Source: DASZMJ01 sp035551935 (lineage in GTDB: Bacteria > Planctomycetota > Planctomycetia > Isosphaerales > Isosphaeraceae). From it: a DNA stretch of 17,002 nt. The position numbers and the translations under genes were made by a program. Shown here piece after piece: positions 7,306-14,069 of this stretch. Below the pieces are notes generated by a model. That model made no database searches and was not told where the DNA came from. It saw only the letters and a program-made list of their open reading frames with translations. Every line of letters starts with the position of its first letter. Position 1 is the stretch's first letter. Location of the stretch: assembly GCA_035551935.1 (NCBI GenBank), contig DASZMJ010000277.1, positions 1-17,002 on the forward strand, in the 5' to 3' direction.

Positions 7306-8010
7306 GTGGCTTGGGACTTGCCGGCGGGGGCGGTGCTGGGGGTCTTCGGCAAGCGGCCGGAGCCGGGGCGGGTCAAGACGAGGCTGGCGGCCGAGCTCGG
7401 CGCGGAGTTCGCCGCCGAGGCGCACGAGGCGATGCTCCTCGACACGATCGATCAGCTCGCCCCCGGCCGATTCCTGGGCGAAGGGGGTCGGCGCGTGCTC
7501 GTGTTCGCCCCCGACGACGCCGGCCCCTGGTTCGACGAGCGCGTGCCCGCTTCGTTCGCCCTCCAGGCCCAGGCCGACGGCGACCTCGGCGCCCGGATGA
7601 AGGCGTTCTTCGAGGGGGAGTTCGAGGACGGGGCCTCGCGGGTGGTCGTCGTCGGCTCGGACAGCCCGACGCTCGACCCATCGATCCTCGTCAGCGCCTT
7701 CCTCTGCCTCGACGGCCGCGACGTGGTGCTCGGCCCCTCGGCCGACGGCGGCTATTACCTCGTCGGCTGCCGCCCCCCTGCCCCGACGATTTTCGACGGC
7801 GTCGCCTGGGGTACGCCCGCCGTCCTCTCCCAGACCATCGACCTCCTCCGCGACACCGGCCGCTCCCTCGCCGTCCTCCCCCCCTGGTACGACGTCGATA
7901 CCCCCGACGACTGGCGAACCCTCTCGGGGCATCTCCGCGCCTTGCGGCGATCGGGCCTCGACCCCGGCCTTCCCCGGGTCGAACGGCTCCTGGCCGGGAC
8001 ATCCCCGTAG
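7306..8010 (+). CDS. TIGR04282/DUF2064 family transferase (CofC/MobA-like fold)
   Basis: The 234-residue protein carries GVFGKRPEPGRVKTRLA (12-28), the nucleotide-binding signature of the DUF2064/TIGR04282 family, then VVVVGSDSPTLDP (113-125), VLGPSADGGYYLVG (141-154) and the C-terminal DVDTPDDW (196-203). The family adopts a GT-A nucleotidyltransferase fold like CofC and MobA and is usually labelled glycosyltransferase; substrates are mostly unknown. The start is GTG at 7306, one base after the glutaredoxin stop and seven after GGAAGGGGG. A longer frame from 7195 overlaps the glutaredoxin gene and is rejected. The stop codon lies in the left arm of a perfect hairpin. Its position after a molybdoenzyme invites a cofactor-related role, but that is inference only. 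Confidence 0.88.
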   Translation: MAWDLPAGAVLGVFGKRPEPGRVKTRLAAELGAEFAAEAHEAMLLDTIDQLAPGRFLGEGGRRVLVFAPDDAGPWFDERVPASFALQAQADGDLGARMKAFFEGEFEDGASRVVVVGSDSPTLDPSILVSAFLCLDGRDVVLGPSADGGYYLVGCRPPAPTIFDGVAWGTPAVLSQTIDLLRDTGRSLAVLPPWYDVDTPDDWRTLSGHLRALRRSGLDPGLPRVERLLAGTSP

Positions 8011-8040
8011 GGCGTGTTGCACACGCCCTACGGGGATGTC
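7998..8040. terminator. Perfect 20-bp hairpin between convergent genes (GTAGGGC-type palindrome)
   Basis: Arms 7998-8017 and 8021-8040 are perfect inverted copies with a three-base loop. The core reads GTAGGGCGTGT and its complement. It contains the TAG stop of the upstream plus-strand gene and ends eight bases before the stop of the convergent phosphoesterase gene, so it could act as a bidirectional transcription end or RNA-stabilising stem. No T-tract follows on either strand. Its GTAGGGC...GCCCTAC edges are shared with the palindrome at 9815-9883. Confidence 0.7.
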
Positions 8041-8047
8041 GTCGGCA

Positions 8048-8713
8048 TCACGAGCCGCCGCGCAAGCGGCCCGAGTCATTGGCCTGCCAGATCCGGCCAG
8101 TGTCGACGTCCAGGGCGGTCAGCCAGCCGCCGCCGTGGCAGTAGGTGTCGATGCAGATCAAATGGCCCAGGTCGAGGACCTCGCCCGATTTCTGCGACGT
8201 GTGGCCGACGACCGCGACCTTGCCCGAGGCGTGCGGCCCCGGCACCCGATCGCGGAGCGACTCCCAGCGCAGGTGATAGTCCGACTGCTCGGCCATCGGC
8301 AGCGACTCGTCGTAGCTGGCATGCAGGAAGAGGTGCGTCGGCGTCTCGTGATAATCGAGGCAGGACTCCAGGAAATCGACGTGCGCGGCCGGGACCGCGC
8401 CGAAGTCGGTGTCGTCGCCGTAGGAGGCCAGCGTCGCCACCCCGCCGAACTCCAGCCAGTCGCGCCGCCGGGAAGGGTCGACCAACGCATCAAGTAACAT
8501 TTGTTCATGATTACCGAGCAGCGGGACCAGCCGGCAGCGCCGGCGGAGGTCGAGCAGGCGGTCGATCACGCCGCGGCTGTCGTGGCCGCGGTCGATGTAG
8601 TCGCCGAGGGTGACGATCGTGTCGCCGGCGCGCGGGCCGACGGCGTCGAGCAGGGTGTCGAGGGCGATCCGGCAGCCGTGGACGTCACCGATGGCGATCG
8701 TGCGGGGGGGCAT
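8048..8713 (-). CDS. Metallophosphoesterase (PP1/ApaH-type protein phosphatase)
   Basis: The 221-residue protein has all signature blocks of the calcineurin-like/PPP phosphoesterase family: GDVHG (9-13), GDYIDRG (37-43), GNHE (67-70), a later metal-ligand His in LFLHAS (131) and VVGHT (168-172), followed by CIDT (187-190). These bind two metal ions and hydrolyse phosphoester bonds. It could be a Ser/Thr/Tyr protein phosphatase or an ApaH-like dinucleotide hydrolase; the compact size resembles bacterial PrpA/PrpB and lambda phosphatase. There is no signal peptide, so it is cytoplasmic. The ATG at 8713 lies directly before the first beta strand. No close Shine-Dalgarno is seen; a GGAGG lies about 18 bases upstream, partly in a small CCTCC/GGAGG stem. 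It converges on the CofC-like gene and diverges from the PhyH-like gene. Confidence 0.94.
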   Translation of the reverse strand: MPPRTIAIGDVHGCRIALDTLLDAVGPRAGDTIVTLGDYIDRGHDSRGVIDRLLDLRRRCRLVPLLGNHEQMLLDALVDPSRRRDWLEFGGVATLASYGDDTDFGAVPAAHVDFLESCLDYHETPTHLFLHASYDESLPMAEQSDYHLRWESLRDRVPGPHASGKVAVVGHTSQKSGEVLDLGHLICIDTYCHGGGWLTALDVDTGRIWQANDSGRLRGGS

Positions 8714-8845
8714 GGGGCGGCTCGGGGGAATCCTCCGGCATCGGAGGGCTCAATACCCTTTCGAGTGTAGCTCGGGAGCACGGCCGCGACCAGCCGACAT
8801 CGGCGATTGACCGCGGCGCCCGGCGACCACTACGATCGGAGGACC

Positions 8846-9784
8846 ATGCCGGGGACGGAACCGGCCCCGACCTCTATCCTCGAAGCCGGCGGGACGATGA
8901 GCGACGACCTCTCCAGCGCGTCAGGGCCGATCACCGACCTCTTCCCGAGGCCCCGTTCCCCCGAGGACTGGGCGCGGTATCGGCTCTCGGAGGAGCAGGT
9001 GCGGTCGTTCCACGAGCAAGGTTTCCTCGGCGGCGTCCGCGTCCTCGACGACGCGCAGGTCGAGGCCCTCCGCGGCGAGCTGGCCGGCTGGTCCCGGCCC
9101 GAGCACGAGGGGCGCGAGCTCTGGTACGAGTACCACACCAACGAGTCCAGCGACCCGAACACCGTCCTCTTCCACGCCCTGGGGGCCTGGCGGATCAAGC
9201 CCGGTTTCCACGACCTGCTCTGGAACCCGGCGTTCACCGTGCCGGCGTCGCAACTGCTCGGCGGCGCGGTGCGGTTCTGGCACGATCAACTCTTCTGCAA
9301 GCCGGCGAAGCACGGCGGGGTGGTCGCCTGGCATCAGGACTATTCGTACTGGACTCGCATCACGCCGATGGCCCACCTGACCTGCTGGATCGCGCTCGAC
9401 GACAGCAAGGCCGACAACGGCTGCCTCCAGTACGTCCCCGGCAGCCACAACTGGAGCCTGCTGCCGATCACCGGCCTGGCCGGCAAGATGGACGCGATCC
9501 GCAAGGTGCTCGACGACGACCAGTGGACGCGGCTGAACAACCCCGTCGCCGTCGAGCTGCCGAAGGGCTATGCCTCGTTCCACCATCCGCTCCTGATCCA
9601 TGGCTCGTTCGGCAACGCCACCGACCGCCCGCGCCGCGCGACCGTCATCAACGCCTTCCGCGACGGCGTCCGCTCCGACGCCGACGAACCCCTGCTCGAC
9701 GGCGTGCCCGCCATCTCCGCCGGCCGGCCGATGGAAGGACGGTTCTTCCCCTTGCTGCTCGACCCGGCGGCCGTCGGGCTCTAG
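8846..9784 (+). CDS. Phytanoyl-CoA dioxygenase (PhyH) family protein
   Basis: This is a 312-residue Fe(II)/2-oxoglutarate-dependent oxygenase of the PhyH family. The iron ligands are visible as H163-x-D165 in VAWHQDYSYW and the distal His in LLIHGSFGNATDRPRR (H252), where one of the following Arg residues would bind 2-oxoglutarate. DNGCLQYVPGSH (190-201) is the usual family segment. Substrates of bacterial members are varied and usually unknown. Start choice is uncertain: ATG 8846 follows GGAGG by only three bases; ATG 8897 would remove 17 poorly conserved residues; a TTG at 8807 has little support. It stands alone, divergent from the phosphoesterase, and is followed after about 30 bases by a long palindrome that may end transcription. 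Confidence 0.92.
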   Translation: MPGTEPAPTSILEAGGTMSDDLSSASGPITDLFPRPRSPEDWARYRLSEEQVRSFHEQGFLGGVRVLDDAQVEALRGELAGWSRPEHEGRELWYEYHTNESSDPNTVLFHALGAWRIKPGFHDLLWNPAFTVPASQLLGGAVRFWHDQLFCKPAKHGGVVAWHQDYSYWTRITPMAHLTCWIALDDSKADNGCLQYVPGSHNWSLLPITGLAGKMDAIRKVLDDDQWTRLNNPVAVELPKGYASFHHPLLIHGSFGNATDRPRRATVINAFRDGVRSDADEPLLDGVPAISAGRPMEGRFFPLLLDPAAVGL

Positions 9785-9814
9785 CGTGGTGCCCGATGGG
9801 CTGGCGTCATTCTT

Positions 9815-9883
9815 CGTAGGGCAGGGCTCGCCCTGCCTCATCATTCCTTGGAATCGAAGAGGCAGGGCGAGCCCTGCCCTACG
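9815..9883. repeat. 69-bp palindromic element with 25-bp perfect arms (GTAGGGC type)
   Basis: Arms 9815-9839 and 9859-9883 are perfect inverted copies. The 19-base loop contains its own ATTCC-TT-GGAAT stem, so the whole could fold as a two-tier hairpin. Each arm itself holds a smaller GGGC/GCCC palindrome. It lies between the convergent stops of the PhyH-like gene (9784) and the small membrane protein (9902). It shares CGTAGGGC edges with the hairpin at 7998-8040. It probably forms a bidirectional terminator or belongs to a dispersed REP-like family. Confidence 0.82.
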
Positions 9884-9901
9884 GGGGATCGGCCGTCGGG
9901 C

Positions 9902-10249
9902 TCACAGGTCGTCGAGGATGACCTTGTCCCCCTTGCCTCCCTCGTCGCCGAACTCGCGGATGTAGGCCAGGGCGCGGGCGCGGTGGCGGGCGAAGTCGAG
10001 CCATGAGAGGGCGATGACGGGGGCGAAGAGGATCGTGGCGAACAGGGCGCCGAGGTCGGGGCGGCGGAAGGCGGTGAAGATGGCGAAGAACATCGCGGCG
10101 ACGATCGAGCAGACGATCGTCAACGCCCAGGTCGTGCGGCGGTAGCGCTCGAGCTGCACGCTCAACGGCTCGGCGCCGAGTCGGAGGCGGCCGAGGCGGC
10201 GGGCCCAGGCGCGGCGGGGGTCGTCGGGGGCGAGGTCGGGCGTGTTCAT
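9902..10249 (-). CDS. Small two-helix membrane protein, unknown function
   Basis: I do not recognise this 115-residue protein. The first 35 residues are Arg-rich and soluble (DDPRRAWARRLGRLRLG), followed by two hydrophobic helices at about 40-60 and 66-84 and a charged C-terminal tail (AYIREFGDEGGKGDKVILDDL). The short turn between the helices (FRRPDLG) suggests a hairpin in the inner membrane with both ends on the same side, probably cytoplasmic by the positive-inside rule. It lies 27 bases downstream of the DUF72 gene on the same strand and may be cotranscribed. No convincing Shine-Dalgarno precedes the ATG at 10249. Composition and hydrophobicity support a real gene over the antisense alternatives. 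Confidence 0.65.
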   Translation of the reverse strand: MNTPDLAPDDPRRAWARRLGRLRLGAEPLSVQLERYRRTTWALTIVCSIVAAMFFAIFTAFRRPDLGALFATILFAPVIALSWLDFARHRARALAYIREFGDEGGKGDKVILDDL

Positions 10250-10276
10250 CGATCGAAAAGGCTCGAGGCGTCGGCG

Positions 10277-11137
10277 TCAGTCGAAGAGGGTGGTCCGGGG
10301 CCGTTCGGGGGGGACGGGCTCGGGCAGGCCGAGGAGGCCATAAAGCTGTCGGGCCGTCGCCGGGGAGTGGCCGGCGTAGTGGTTGTTGGCGAAGACGACG
10401 ACCGGCACGCGCCGGGCCATCACGGAGATGACCTCGGCGGTCTCGGCCAGCTCGGCCGAGCGGTCGAAGACGAGCTTGTCCCAGGTCGTCGTCACCTTCT
10501 CGATCGCCTCGCGGTCGCCCAGGAGGCGGACGAAGCCGAGCGGGCCCGTGACCGGGTCGAGCTTCGCCACGACCTCCGCCGGCCGGGGCATCCAGGTCTG
10601 CTCGGTCAGCACAAGGCTGGCGCCGTGGTCGTTCAGCACCCGCGCGAAGCGGCCGACCATCCACGACGGGTTGCGGATCTCGACCGCCAGCGGGACCTCC
10701 TCGATCGGCCAGCCTTCGAGGAACGGGCCGAGCGTGTCGAGGAAGGCGTCGAGGTTCTCGAACGCGGCGCGGTTGAAGTAGCCGAGCTGGAGCAGCGCGA
10801 CCATCAGCTTCGGCCCGAGCGGCCGGATCGCCTCGAGGAACTCCGCGACGTCCGCCTCGCAGTCCTGGAGCTGCTTCTCATGGGTGATGACCCGCGGCAC
10901 CTTCAGCGCGAACTTGAAGCGTTCCGGCGTCCGCTCGCGCCACGATTTCACCATCTTCGCCGACGGCGGCCGGTAGAAACTGCTGTCGACCTCGACGATC
11001 GGGAAGCGGTCGGCGTAATACTCCAGGTAGTCGCCCGGCGCCATGCCGACGGGGTAGAACGGCCCCTCCCAGTCGGGATAGCTCCAGCCGCTGCAGCCGA
11101 TCAGGATCGGGTGTCGCTCGGCGCTCATCGATTCCAT
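10277..11137 (-). CDS. DUF72 domain-containing protein
   Basis: The protein of about 286 residues matches the DUF72 family (PF01904), a TIM-barrel fold of unknown biochemical role found across bacteria and archaea. Visible blocks are ILIGCSGWSYPDWEGPFYP (11-29), FPIVEVDSSFYRPPS (45-59), FKFALKVPRVITH (74-86), the later VEIRNPSW segment, and FANNHYAGHSPATARQL near the C-terminus. Length is usual for the family. The start is ATG 11137 or ATG 11128; neither has a strong ribosome site. The open frame runs back to 11233, but that extension is translated from the GTGCTGA-type palindrome and is not credible. It is probably followed in one transcript by the small membrane protein. Confidence 0.92.
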   Translation of the reverse strand: MESMSAERHPILIGCSGWSYPDWEGPFYPVGMAPGDYLEYYADRFPIVEVDSSFYRPPSAKMVKSWRERTPERFKFALKVPRVITHEKQLQDCEADVAEFLEAIRPLGPKLMVALLQLGYFNRAAFENLDAFLDTLGPFLEGWPIEEVPLAVEIRNPSWMVGRFARVLNDHGASLVLTEQTWMPRPAEVVAKLDPVTGPLGFVRLLGDREAIEKVTTTWDKLVFDRSAELAETAEVISVMARRVPVVVFANNHYAGHSPATARQLYGLLGLPEPVPPERPRTTLFD

Positions 11138-11160
11138 TGTCGGCGACCGCCCGACGTTTG

Positions 11161-11272
11161 AAAAGTGCTGAGTGCTGAGTAACGAGTGCGGAGTGAAGAG
11201 GCGGCGTGTTTCATCCGGGGGCGGCTTCTTCACTCAGCACTCAGCACTCAGCACTGTTCACTCAGCACTTTT
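11161..11272. repeat. GTGCTGA-heptad palindromic element
   Basis: The 112-base element begins AAAAGTGCTGAGTG and ends with its exact reverse complement. Inside, both arms carry tandem or spaced copies of the heptad GTGCTGA/TCAGCAC, and a second matching block GAGTGAAG/CTTCACTC lies nearer the centre; the arms differ by about eight bases of indel. It sits between the FG-GAP gene and the DUF72 gene, both on the minus strand, and contains the FG-GAP stop codon (11258-11260). It is a MITE/REP-like dispersed repeat candidate. Confidence 0.75.
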
Positions 11273-12499
11273 CCGATTGAGGTAGACCTTGACGTTGTGC
11301 GTCGACCTTCCCCCCGCGACGATGTCGGGGCGGCCGTCGGCGTCGAGGTCGGCGGCGACGAGGTCCTCGCAGCCGATGCCGCCGTCGTCGATGAGATGCT
11401 TGGTGAATCGGAGCGAGTCGCCGTCGGCCTTGGGGTCGTAGGCCCAGACGCCGGGCCCCCGGGCGCCGGGGGCGCCGGGCTTGTTGGGGTCGCGCTGGCC
11501 GATGATCAGCTCGTCGTCGCCGTCGCCGTCGAGGTCGGCGCACCAGACGGCGTGGCCCCACTGCACCGGCTCGTCCACGACCTGCCGACGCCACAACGCA
11601 TTTTCGACGGCCGTCGCGGTCGCGGATGCGGGGGGGGTGTAGACGACGACCTGGAACCCGTGCCAGGGCTCGATCGTCGCCAGGTAGCGGCGGCCATCGC
11701 CCAGCCGGCCGACCTTGATCTCGCTCGCGCCCTTCGACGGCGAGGATTCTTGATTGCCGCTGCCGAGCTTGGTCTTGGACCAGTGCCCCCGCGGGTCGCG
11801 ACGGAGCACGAAGACCCCCTCCCACGAGGCGAGCACGATGTCGTCGCGGCCGTCGCCGTCGAAGTCGAGGAGCTGGAAGTTGTGGACGGTGTGCAGGGAG
11901 TCGTCGGCGACCTCCATCGGCCAGGGGGACCGGGTTGGGTCGTCGGAGACGGAGAAGACCATGATGCGGACCCCCTGCCCCTCGCCCCAGTTCGGGCCCT
12001 TCGTGCCCCGGCCTTGCAGCGGCGCGACGACCAGTTGCTTCTTGCCCGAGCCGAGCACGTCGCCCCAGCGGATGCGGTGGATCGTGGGCTCCGTGGCGAT
12101 CGGCACGACCTTCCAGCCGTCCTTCCCCTCGCGCTTCAGCCACTGGATCGTGCCGCCGGACTTCGTATTCGTGGGCTGCCACGAGGCCCCCACCGCGAAG
12201 TCGACCCGGCCGTCGCCGTCGAGGTCATGCGCCTGGATGCAGACGTTGTCCCGCGCGGTGGCGTCCTTGATGAGGGTGTGCTTCTCCCACGACGGGTTGG
12301 CGTACCAGTACGCGGCGTCCTCGGCCAGGGCGACGACATCCAGCTTGCCGTCGCCGTCGACGTCGGCGGTCGTCACCGCGTAGCAGACGTTGCCGACGTG
12401 CGGGTCGATCGTCCTGGCCTCGAACCGGGGGAAGTCGGCCGCGACCACGACCGCCGGCGCGGCCACGACCAGGGCGATCGTCCAGCGGAGCATGCGCAT
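11258..12499 (-). CDS. Exported FG-GAP/VCBS repeat beta-propeller protein
   Basis: The 413-residue protein starts with a signal peptide (MRMLRWTIALVVAAPAVVVAA, cleavage probably after the AA at 20-21), so it is exported. It contains five calcium-binding loops of the DxDGDGxxD type at 46-54, 92-100, 212-220, 322-330 and 384-392, the FG-GAP/VCBS signature of an integrin-like beta-propeller. No catalytic domain is fused. Such proteins are abundant in planctomycetes; a binding or scaffolding role is likely but unproven. ATG 12499 is supported by GAGGAGGG seven bases upstream and by the signal peptide. The final residues and stop codon fall inside a palindromic element, so the original C-terminus may have been slightly different. 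Confidence 0.9.
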   Translation of the reverse strand: MRMLRWTIALVVAAPAVVVAADFPRFEARTIDPHVGNVCYAVTTADVDGDGKLDVVALAEDAAYWYANPSWEKHTLIKDATARDNVCIQAHDLDGDGRVDFAVGASWQPTNTKSGGTIQWLKREGKDGWKVVPIATEPTIHRIRWGDVLGSGKKQLVVAPLQGRGTKGPNWGEGQGVRIMVFSVSDDPTRSPWPMEVADDSLHTVHNFQLLDFDGDGRDDIVLASWEGVFVLRRDPRGHWSKTKLGSGNQESSPSKGASEIKVGRLGDGRRYLATIEPWHGFQVVVYTPPASATATAVENALWRRQVVDEPVQWGHAVWCADLDGDGDDELIIGQRDPNKPGAPGARGPGVWAYDPKADGDSLRFTKHLIDDGGIGCEDLVAADLDADGRPDIVAGGRSTHNVKVYLNRKSAE

Positions 12500-12766
12500 C
12501 GATAAGCCCTCCTCGGAAGGTATCGGGCCCCTCGGCCCGTCCCCCTCCAGGATGGCGCCTCGACGCCCGTCCCGCCAGGGAGTACCGGCCCATCTCCACG
12601 ACCGCGTCCCGCGCCAAGCCCTCGTCGTCGCGGATGTTTCGAACCATCCCCAACCGCTTGCTTTTGTGGATGAAAGCGTGGTTGCGCCCGGACCCGTTTT
12701 TGATCGGGATGTGTCACGCCGGAGCGAAGCAGGCGTAATTGGCGATGGAGGTTGCGAAATATCAAC

Positions 12767-12791
12767 AAAAAAACCCGGCTCAAGCCGGGTT
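12767..12791 (-). terminator. Intrinsic terminator of the tRNA gene
   Basis: On the minus strand an AACCCGGC stem (12784-12791) pairs with GCCGGGTT (12772-12779) around a TTGA loop and runs into a T-tract of seven (12767-12773, the first two T belonging to the stem). It lies 18 bases past the 3' end of the tRNA. This is a classical rho-independent terminator. Confidence 0.9.
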
Positions 12792-12809
12792 GGGAAGGAA
12801 GATCAGGAG

Positions 12810-12882
12810 TTGCGCCGGCAGGAATCGAACCTACGACCTCCAGGTTATGAGCCTGGCGAGCTAACCGCTGCTCCACGGCGCA
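12810..12882 (-). tRNA. tRNA-Met (CAU), initiator-like
   Basis: The 73-nucleotide gene folds into a complete cloverleaf: a seven-pair acceptor stem (U1:A72 to G7:C66), D stem G10-A11-G12-C13 with G22-C23-U24-C25, G18G19 and A21, anticodon stem CCAGG/CCUGG with loop CUCAUAA, and T stem GUAGG/CCUGC with TTCGATT. A73 is the discriminator and CCA is not encoded. A11:U24, C32/A37 and two of the three G:C pairs next to the anticodon (30:40, 31:39) point to the initiator rather than elongator Met or Ile2. It departs from the E. coli initiator in U1:A72 and A29:U41. A TATACT hexamer lies just upstream and a strong terminator follows. Confidence 0.95.
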
Positions 12883-13184
12883 CGTGTAGTATACGGGGCC
12901 ATTTGGCCGAAGGGAAGGGGGGAATCGGCGTTTTTTGGGCTGACCCGAAACTTCTCATGATGACACGGGTTCATTCAGGGTTGGGTGCTTCCGAAAAAAA
13001 CGGTCCGGATGGTGACAAAGTTTTGGACAGGAAAGGACGGATCGGTTAGAACGTGAAGCCGGAACGGAGAAGCCAAGCCGCGAAGGAGCCGCGAGTCGGA
13101 CGGTCCCCGGAGTCGGGAACAGCCAGGGGACCGCGTCGTGATCGGCCGGCGCGCCGCCGCGCGACAGCGGAGGGAGAGGCATCC
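12883..13184. other. Intergenic region between tRNA and xerC-like gene
   Basis: This stretch of about 300 bases holds the tRNA promoter candidate at its left end and the leader of the recombinase gene at its right end. Open frames crossing it (for example the 44-residue upstream extension of the recombinase, very rich in Arg, Pro and Gly) look like high-GC read-through. I see no hairpin terminator or further gene in it. Confidence 0.5.
12888..12893 (-). promoter_or_regulatory. Candidate -10 box of the tRNA gene
   Basis: On the minus strand the hexamer TATACT (5 of 6 to TATAAT) ends five bases before the mature tRNA 5' end, so transcription would begin almost at nucleotide 1 with little leader. 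The best -35 at 17 bases (TTCCCT) is weak. Confidence 0.35.
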
Positions 13185-14069
13185 ATGCAGGCCGCAATCC
13201 GTACCTTCCTGGACCACCTGCGCGCCGAGCGTAACGCCTCGCCCCATACCCTGCGCTCCTACGAATCGGACCTGGCACTGTTCCGGGAGTATCTTGAGGG
13301 GGCCGAGGGGCCTGGGGCCGACCCGGCGGCGGTCGATGCACGGCGGCTCCGGGCGTTTGCGGCGTGGTTGAGCGGCCGGGCCTACGCCCCGGGCACCATC
13401 GCGCGGCGGCTGGCCTGTCTCCGGTCGTTCTACCGTTTCCAGCGGCGTCGAGGCGCGGTGGCGATCGACCCGGCGGCGACCTTGCGCAACCCGAAACAAT
13501 CGCGCCGCTTGCCCAGGCCGTTGCGGGTCGAGGAGGTCGTCGGCTTCCTCGACGCGATCCCGACGGCCACGCCGGCCGGGGTGCGGGACCGGGCGATGTT
13601 CGAGGTGCTCTACGGCGGCGGCCTGCGGGTCGGCGAGCTGGTGGGCCTGGACCTCGACGACTTCGACCCCGAGCAGGGCCTGGTCCGTGTCCGGGGCAAG
13701 GGGCGCCGGGAACGGCTCTGCCCGCTCGGAGGCATGGCGACGTCGTGGCTGACACGCTGGAATGGTCTTCGACAGCCAAAAATGCCTGCGGAGCGGGCGA
13801 TCTTCTTGAATCGGTACGGGACTCGCCTCTCGGCTCGGAGTGTCGGTCGCCTGCTCGAGGCCCGGCTGCTGGCCCAGGGCCTCGACCCGGCCGCCAGCCC
13901 GCACACATTGCGGCATAGCTTCGCGACCCACCTGTTGGACCGCGGCGCCGACCTCCGGAGCGTCCAGGAGCTGCTCGGCCACCGCCGTTTGACGACGACG
14001 CAGGCCTACACCCATGTGACCCGCGAACGGCTGCTCGACGCGTACAACGACGCTCATCCCCGCGCCTGA
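13185..14069 (+). CDS. Tyrosine recombinase, XerC/XerD type
   Basis: The 294-residue site-specific recombinase probably resolves chromosome dimers. It has an N-terminal SAM-like core-binding domain (about 1-90, with the family motif SPHTLRSYESDL at 19-30) and a C-terminal catalytic domain bearing R148 (GGLRVGEL), K172 (GKGRRER), H240 and R243 (HTLRHSFATHLL), H266 (LLGHRRL) and nucleophile Y275 (TQAYTHV). All catalytic residues are intact, and length fits housekeeping XerC/D rather than a phage integrase. ATG 13185 follows GGAGGGAGAGG by a few bases; the frame opens 44 codons earlier but that part is low-complexity. I cannot say whether it is XerC or XerD. It is flanked by the tRNA gene and the NtrC-like regulator, both apparently separate units. 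Confidence 0.93.
   Translation: MQAAIRTFLDHLRAERNASPHTLRSYESDLALFREYLEGAEGPGADPAAVDARRLRAFAAWLSGRAYAPGTIARRLACLRSFYRFQRRRGAVAIDPAATLRNPKQSRRLPRPLRVEEVVGFLDAIPTATPAGVRDRAMFEVLYGGGLRVGELVGLDLDDFDPEQGLVRVRGKGRRERLCPLGGMATSWLTRWNGLRQPKMPAERAIFLNRYGTRLSARSVGRLLEARLLAQGLDPAASPHTLRHSFATHLLDRGADLRSVQELLGHRRLTTTQAYTHVTRERLLDAYNDAHPRA

Noticed and set aside
11161..11272. CRISPR-like array of short repeats
   Set aside because: The heptads are only seven bases, partly tandem and arranged in inverted arms; there are no spacers of uniform length and no cas genes.
11186..12505. 439-residue plus-strand frame antisense to the FG-GAP gene
   Set aside because: The minus strand has a signal peptide, strong ribosome site and five DxDGDGxxD loops; the plus product is a Val/Asp/Gly-rich shadow of those codons.
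12810..14069. tRNA plus tyrosine recombinase as an integrative-island boundary
   Set aside because: The recombinase has housekeeping XerC/D length and motifs, and I see no second copy of the tRNA 3' end that would serve as an att repeat within the window.
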